A DNA stretch of 64,000 bases from UBA4733 sp036734945 (GTDB taxonomy: Bacteria > Chloroflexota > UBA4733), in contig DAIMXP010000009.1 in NCBI GenBank assembly GCA_036734945.1, positions 1 to 64,000 on the forward strand. Reading direction: 5' to 3'. A model generated the notes under the pieces. That model was not told the origin of the DNA, ran no database searches, and worked only from the letters and a program-made list of their open reading frames with translations. How positions within the stretch are numbered: position 1 is the stretch's first letter; the number at the start of each line of letters is the position of its first letter. Positions 60,973-64,000 of the stretch are shown here, piece by piece. The position numbers and the translations under genes were made by a program.

Positions 60973-61995
60973 ATGGCCAAGGCACCCACCTCACCGACGT
61001 CCTCACCATTGCTTGGAAGCGATCCGGTCGTCGCGGCTCTGCAGCATTCTGCTGCCCTGCTCGATTGCGATGCCGCCGCTCTGCCGACAGCGGCGTTTCA
61101 GCAGCGCGCGCGTCTGGAAATTCTGCAGGCTGTGGCAGCGCCTGGGTCGGCTACTCCCATGCATCGCCTGCAGGAAGCAGCGGCACAGTGGGGCAGCATG
61201 TTTGACCGGCGACGCCTGGTCGGCCTCGGTCTGGGTGCTGCGCTGTTTGGTCTGGTTGCCGTACCCGCCTTCGCAGCGCCGTCATCGGTGGTCGGCAGAA
61301 TGACGGGCGCCGTCGGAGCGGCGATTGCTGATGTCCCGGCGCTGTTTGCTGGGGCGCCGCCCACCGCATCGCCTCACGCTTCCGATACCGATAGGGACAC
61401 CATCTCCAGCACGTTGACCACCACCTCGACAGTGTCCGCGTCGTCGCCAGCGACACGTGATGCAGCGCTGCCGCCGCAAGGACTGGGCGTCATCGTCTCC
61501 ACCATCGCCCGTTCCACAGCCGAGCAGGGCGAGGCGCACGGCGATGCGGTCAGCTCGGCAGCCCACAGCGTCCGGACGTCCACCTCCAGCGTGGCATCGA
61601 CTGCCAGTACCGACGCCGACGGCCACGGTGACGCGGTGTCAGCCGTCGCCCATACGTCCCCGACAGCGGGCGAAAACCACGGGCAGCAGGTGAGCGCGGT
61701 AGCTCGCCGTATCACCACCACGTCCAGCAGTACCACGAGTACGGCGAGCACTCCCGAGGCAGCGAGTCACGGCTTGACCGTCGCGACGGCCGCCCACATG
61801 CCCGATCCCGCCGGAGAAAACCACGGGCAGCAGGTCAGTAGCGTGGCGCGCGGCATCACCAGTACGGCTGCCGCCTCCAGCACCTCCACGACGTCTGCGG
61901 CATTGCCCCCAGCCTCGCAACCAGGCAATGGGAATGGTGCTGGAGCGTCAGCGAGCAATGATCAGGGTGGCAACGGAAAGAGCCATGGGCGCTGA
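60973..61995 (+). CDS. Membrane protein with Ser/Thr-rich repeated outer region, probable anti-sigma partner
   Basis: 340 residues. The N-terminal ~75 residues are cytoplasmic and helical, similar in layout to DUF5667-type anti-sigma-like proteins (AAFQQRARLEILQAVAAPG). One membrane helix follows (LVGLGLGAALFGLVAVPAFA). The outer part is Ser/Thr/Ala-rich with spaced repeats: GENHGQQVSAVARRI, GENHGQQVSSVARGI, DGHGDAVSAVAHTS and EAHGDAVSSAAHS. It ends with a Gly/Asn-rich tail and overlaps the sigma factor gene by 11 bases. Sensing at the envelope is inferred from context. Confidence 0.7.
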   Translation: MAKAPTSPTSSPLLGSDPVVAALQHSAALLDCDAAALPTAAFQQRARLEILQAVAAPGSATPMHRLQEAAAQWGSMFDRRRLVGLGLGAALFGLVAVPAFAAPSSVVGRMTGAVGAAIADVPALFAGAPPTASPHASDTDRDTISSTLTTTSTVSASSPATRDAALPPQGLGVIVSTIARSTAEQGEAHGDAVSSAAHSVRTSTSSVASTASTDADGHGDAVSAVAHTSPTAGENHGQQVSAVARRITTTSSSTTSTASTPEAASHGLTVATAAHMPDPAGENHGQQVSSVARGITSTAAASSTSTTSAALPPASQPGNGNGAGASASNDQGGNGKSHGR

Positions 61996-62593
61996 TGTCT
62001 ACGCCGCGACGCGGCCCACGGCGCTCACCCGTGACTACGTGCCGATGACGCTGCCGCAGGAGCATGAGACGGCACTGGTGGAGGCGGCGGCGGCTGGGAA
62101 TGCCGCCGCCTTCGCCGCGCTCTACGACTTGCATCTGAGCAGGGTCTACCGCCAGTGCTACTATCGCGCCGGCAACCGGGCCGACGCCGAGGATCTCGCC
62201 CAGCAGACCTTCTTACAGGCCTGGCAGGCCTTGCCACGGTACCGCCGCACGGGCGCGCCGTTCCTCGGCTGGCTGTTGACGATCAGCCACAATCTGGCCG
62301 TGAGTAAGCAGCGCAAGACGCGCGAGGTGACTGAACCCGACCTGGAGGTGGCGGCGAACGCCGCGACAGACCCGGAAGCCGTCACACTTGACCGTCTGGA
62401 CCATGACGACGTCAGGCTGGCGATTCTCAAGCTCAAGCCGGATCGACAGCAAGTCATCTTGCTGCGTTTCATCGAAGGGTACGCCGTGGACGAAGTTGCA
62501 ACGGCATTGGGCAAGAGCGCCAACCACGTTCGCGTGCTCCAGCATCGTGCCCTCGGCGACCTGCGCCAGTTGCTGGGTCAAGAGCGGCTGTAG
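61985..62593 (+). CDS. ECF-type RNA polymerase sigma factor
   Basis: 202 residues from ATG 61985 (an in-frame upstream start at 61928 is less likely). Region 2 contains LYDLHLSRVYRQCYYRAGN and ADAEDLAQQTFLQAWQAL. Region 4 contains LKPDRQQVILLRFIEGYAV and DEVATALGKSANHVRVLQHR (helix-turn-helix). It directs transcription of an unknown regulon. It overlaps the preceding membrane protein, which is the likely anti-sigma factor, in an anti-sigma-first order. Confidence 0.9.
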   Translation: MGADVYAATRPTALTRDYVPMTLPQEHETALVEAAAAGNAAAFAALYDLHLSRVYRQCYYRAGNRADAEDLAQQTFLQAWQALPRYRRTGAPFLGWLLTISHNLAVSKQRKTREVTEPDLEVAANAATDPEAVTLDRLDHDDVRLAILKLKPDRQQVILLRFIEGYAVDEVATALGKSANHVRVLQHRALGDLRQLLGQERL

Positions 62594-62708
62594 ATCTCGC
62601 TTCCGGTCGTGGAAAAGTGCGCGGTTGCCCCCTCCGCCGGCACGAGTGCCGGAAAGACGCTACCATGGCGGCACGTAGGTAGTTGCCTTGCACCGGGAGG
62701 GTGGAAGT

Positions 62709-64000
62709 ATGTCGTCACAGGCACGAGAACGCACCGTCGAAACGAGTCGCGCCGTATCGCCCGGCCTCGCCGGCGACGCCTTCCCAGCGGAGGCACTGCA
62801 AGGGGTCTACCAGGCGATCTATCAACGCCGCGACATCCGCAGCTTTCGCTCCGATCCTTTTCCAGATGACGTGCTGGCGCGGCTGCTCAACGCGGCGCAT
62901 CACGCACCGTCGGTCGGTTTCATGCAGCCATGGAGCTTTCTGCTGGTGCGGGATGGGGAGACCCGAACACAGGTAAAAGCGCTATTTGACCGCGAACGCC
63001 AGGCGGCCGCCTGTTTCTTCGATGAGCCGCGCCGATCACAGTATCTCTCCTTCAAGCTCGAAGGCATCCTGGACGCTCCGCTGAATATTTGCGTCACCTG
63101 CGATCCTACAGCGGCCGGCCCCACCGTGATCGGCCGCAACAGCATCCCGGAGACCGATGTCTACTCCACCTGTTGCGCGGTGGAAAACCTCTGGCTGGCT
63201 GCTCGCGCCGAAGGCATCGGCGTCGGCTGGGTCTCGATCATCAAGCTGCCGCAACTGCGAGAGATCCTGGGCATCCCGCCGCATATCATACCGGTCGCCT
63301 ATCTCTGTCTCGGTTATCCCAGCGACGGCTTTCCGGCGCGACCCGTGCTGCAGACAACGGGCTGGCGTCAGCGCACGCCGCTTGGCGCCGTGTTGCACTA
63401 CGAGCGCTGGGGCACTGCCGCGCATCCCACATGGCCGGCACTCGACCGCCTCCTGCCCAACGCAGTGACGACAGTTGAGCCCCAGCTTCAGACCATCCAT
63501 GACACCGTACGGCAGGTTGGCGAGTTGGACCGCAGCGCGATGGAGGCCGCCCGCCTCCGGCAAGATGTGCTGACGAAGCCGCAGGGCAGCCTGGGCCGGC
63601 TGGAGTCGTTGCACGTCCAACTGGCCGGCATCACCGGCAACCCGCTGCCGAACGTCGAACGCAAGGCGGTGATCGTCATGGTCGGCGATCACGGCGTGAC
63701 AGCCGAAGGCGTCTCCGCTTACCCGGCAGAGGTCACCGCCCAGATGGTGCTGAACTTCGTACGCGGCGGTGCGGCGATCAACGTGCTGGCTGAGCAAGCC
63801 GGAGCACGGGTCGTGATCGTAGACATGGGTGTCGCCGCTGACCTGCCTGCCGACCCGGCAATCATCTCCCGGCCGGTTGCACGCGGCACCGCCAATATGG
63901 CACAGGGACCCGCCATGACGCGAGTACAGGCAAGCGAGGCCGTTGCCGGCGGCATTGCGGTCGTGACCGCTGAGATCGCCCGTGGCCTGGACCTCGTGGC
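62709..64000 (+). CDS. BluB-CobT fusion, 3' end outside the window
   Basis: 430 codons are visible, with no stop before the edge. Residues about 25-235 are BluB (5,6-dimethylbenzimidazole synthase), a nitroreductase-fold enzyme: IYQRRDIRSFRSDPFPDDVL, AAHHAPSVGFMQPWSFLLVR, STCCAVENLWLAARAEGIGV. From about residue 260 CobT (nicotinate-nucleotide:DMB phosphoribosyltransferase) begins: LTKPQGSLGRLESLHVQLAG, MVGDHGVTAEGVSAYPAEVT, MVLNFVRGGAAINVLAEQAG. One protein would make DMB from FMNH2 and activate it as alpha-ribazole phosphate. ATG 62709 follows GGGAGGGTGGA. Confidence 0.93.
   Translation, partial: MSSQARERTVETSRAVSPGLAGDAFPAEALQGVYQAIYQRRDIRSFRSDPFPDDVLARLLNAAHHAPSVGFMQPWSFLLVRDGETRTQVKALFDRERQAAACFFDEPRRSQYLSFKLEGILDAPLNICVTCDPTAAGPTVIGRNSIPETDVYSTCCAVENLWLAARAEGIGVGWVSIIKLPQLREILGIPPHIIPVAYLCLGYPSDGFPARPVLQTTGWRQRTPLGAVLHYERWGTAAHPTWPALDRLLPNAVTTVEPQLQTIHDTVRQVGELDRSAMEAARLRQDVLTKPQGSLGRLESLHVQLAGITGNPLPNVERKAVIVMVGDHGVTAEGVSAYPAEVTAQMVLNFVRGGAAINVLAEQAGARVVIVDMGVAADLPADPAIISRPVARGTANMAQGPAMTRVQASEAVAGGIAVVTAEIARGLDLV

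Noticed and set aside
62593..62708. Second cobalamin riboswitch before the BluB-CobT fusion
   Set aside because: Only a 7-bp hairpin (CCGGCAC at 62637-62652) is seen; the cobalamin box and core motifs are missing.

Overview
The window reads as chromosomal DNA of a high-GC bacterium. Dense operons, a T-box ahead of thrS, a cobalamin riboswitch ahead of a large cob/cbi operon, many GTG/TTG starts and the mix of gene families suggest a member of the Chloroflexota, perhaps close to Thermomicrobia. That placement is inferred from gene style only. No rRNA, tRNA, CRISPR array or intact transposase gene was seen.

Left part (1-7.2 kb): a damaged reading frame at the edge, then two sulfatases, a heparinase II/III-like lyase and a Gfo/Idh/MocA oxidoreductase, a plausible set for scavenging sulfated or uronic-acid polysaccharides. 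7.2-13.2 kb: a solitary AAA ATPase, a phosphoribosyltransferase, a small membrane protein, a ParE/RHH toxin-antitoxin pair with a clear promoter and operator, and serA. 13.8-22.6 kb: a sugar-type ABC ATPase, a DUF2089/DUF4097 operon with a 785-residue beta-repeat protein, an epimerase, a short-chain dehydrogenase and a histidine kinase. 22.6-40.2 kb: thrS with its T-box, a heterodimeric ABC exporter with asymmetric ATP sites, a metallohydrolase, a MacB-type exporter, fmt, a DUF433/DUF5615 pair, dnaK, a solute-binding protein, a broken gene and a GNAT acetyltransferase.

40.5-56.3 kb is one tightly overlapping minus-strand cobalamin operon under a cobalamin riboswitch: cobN with an N-terminal ferredoxin-like domain, a chelatase I/D fusion, a cbiA-cbiC fusion, cbiD, cbiET, cbiL, cbiF, cbiG, cbiH and a two-domain cbiX. 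It mixes early and late cobalt-insertion chelatases. At the right edge a BluB-CobT fusion for lower-ligand synthesis and activation runs out of the window.

56.3-59.8 kb is a decayed patch: an integrase remnant, a small toxin-like gene, an intact queD, a 34-codon stump of queE, and thiC split by an internal deletion with a frameshift. Palindromic, transposase-less elements are scattered through intergenic space. Three of them (5743-5997, 13273-13507, 21184-21327) share related terminal inverted repeats and are flanked by 8-10 bp direct repeats, which makes them a MITE-like family. This family is the least explained structure in the window.
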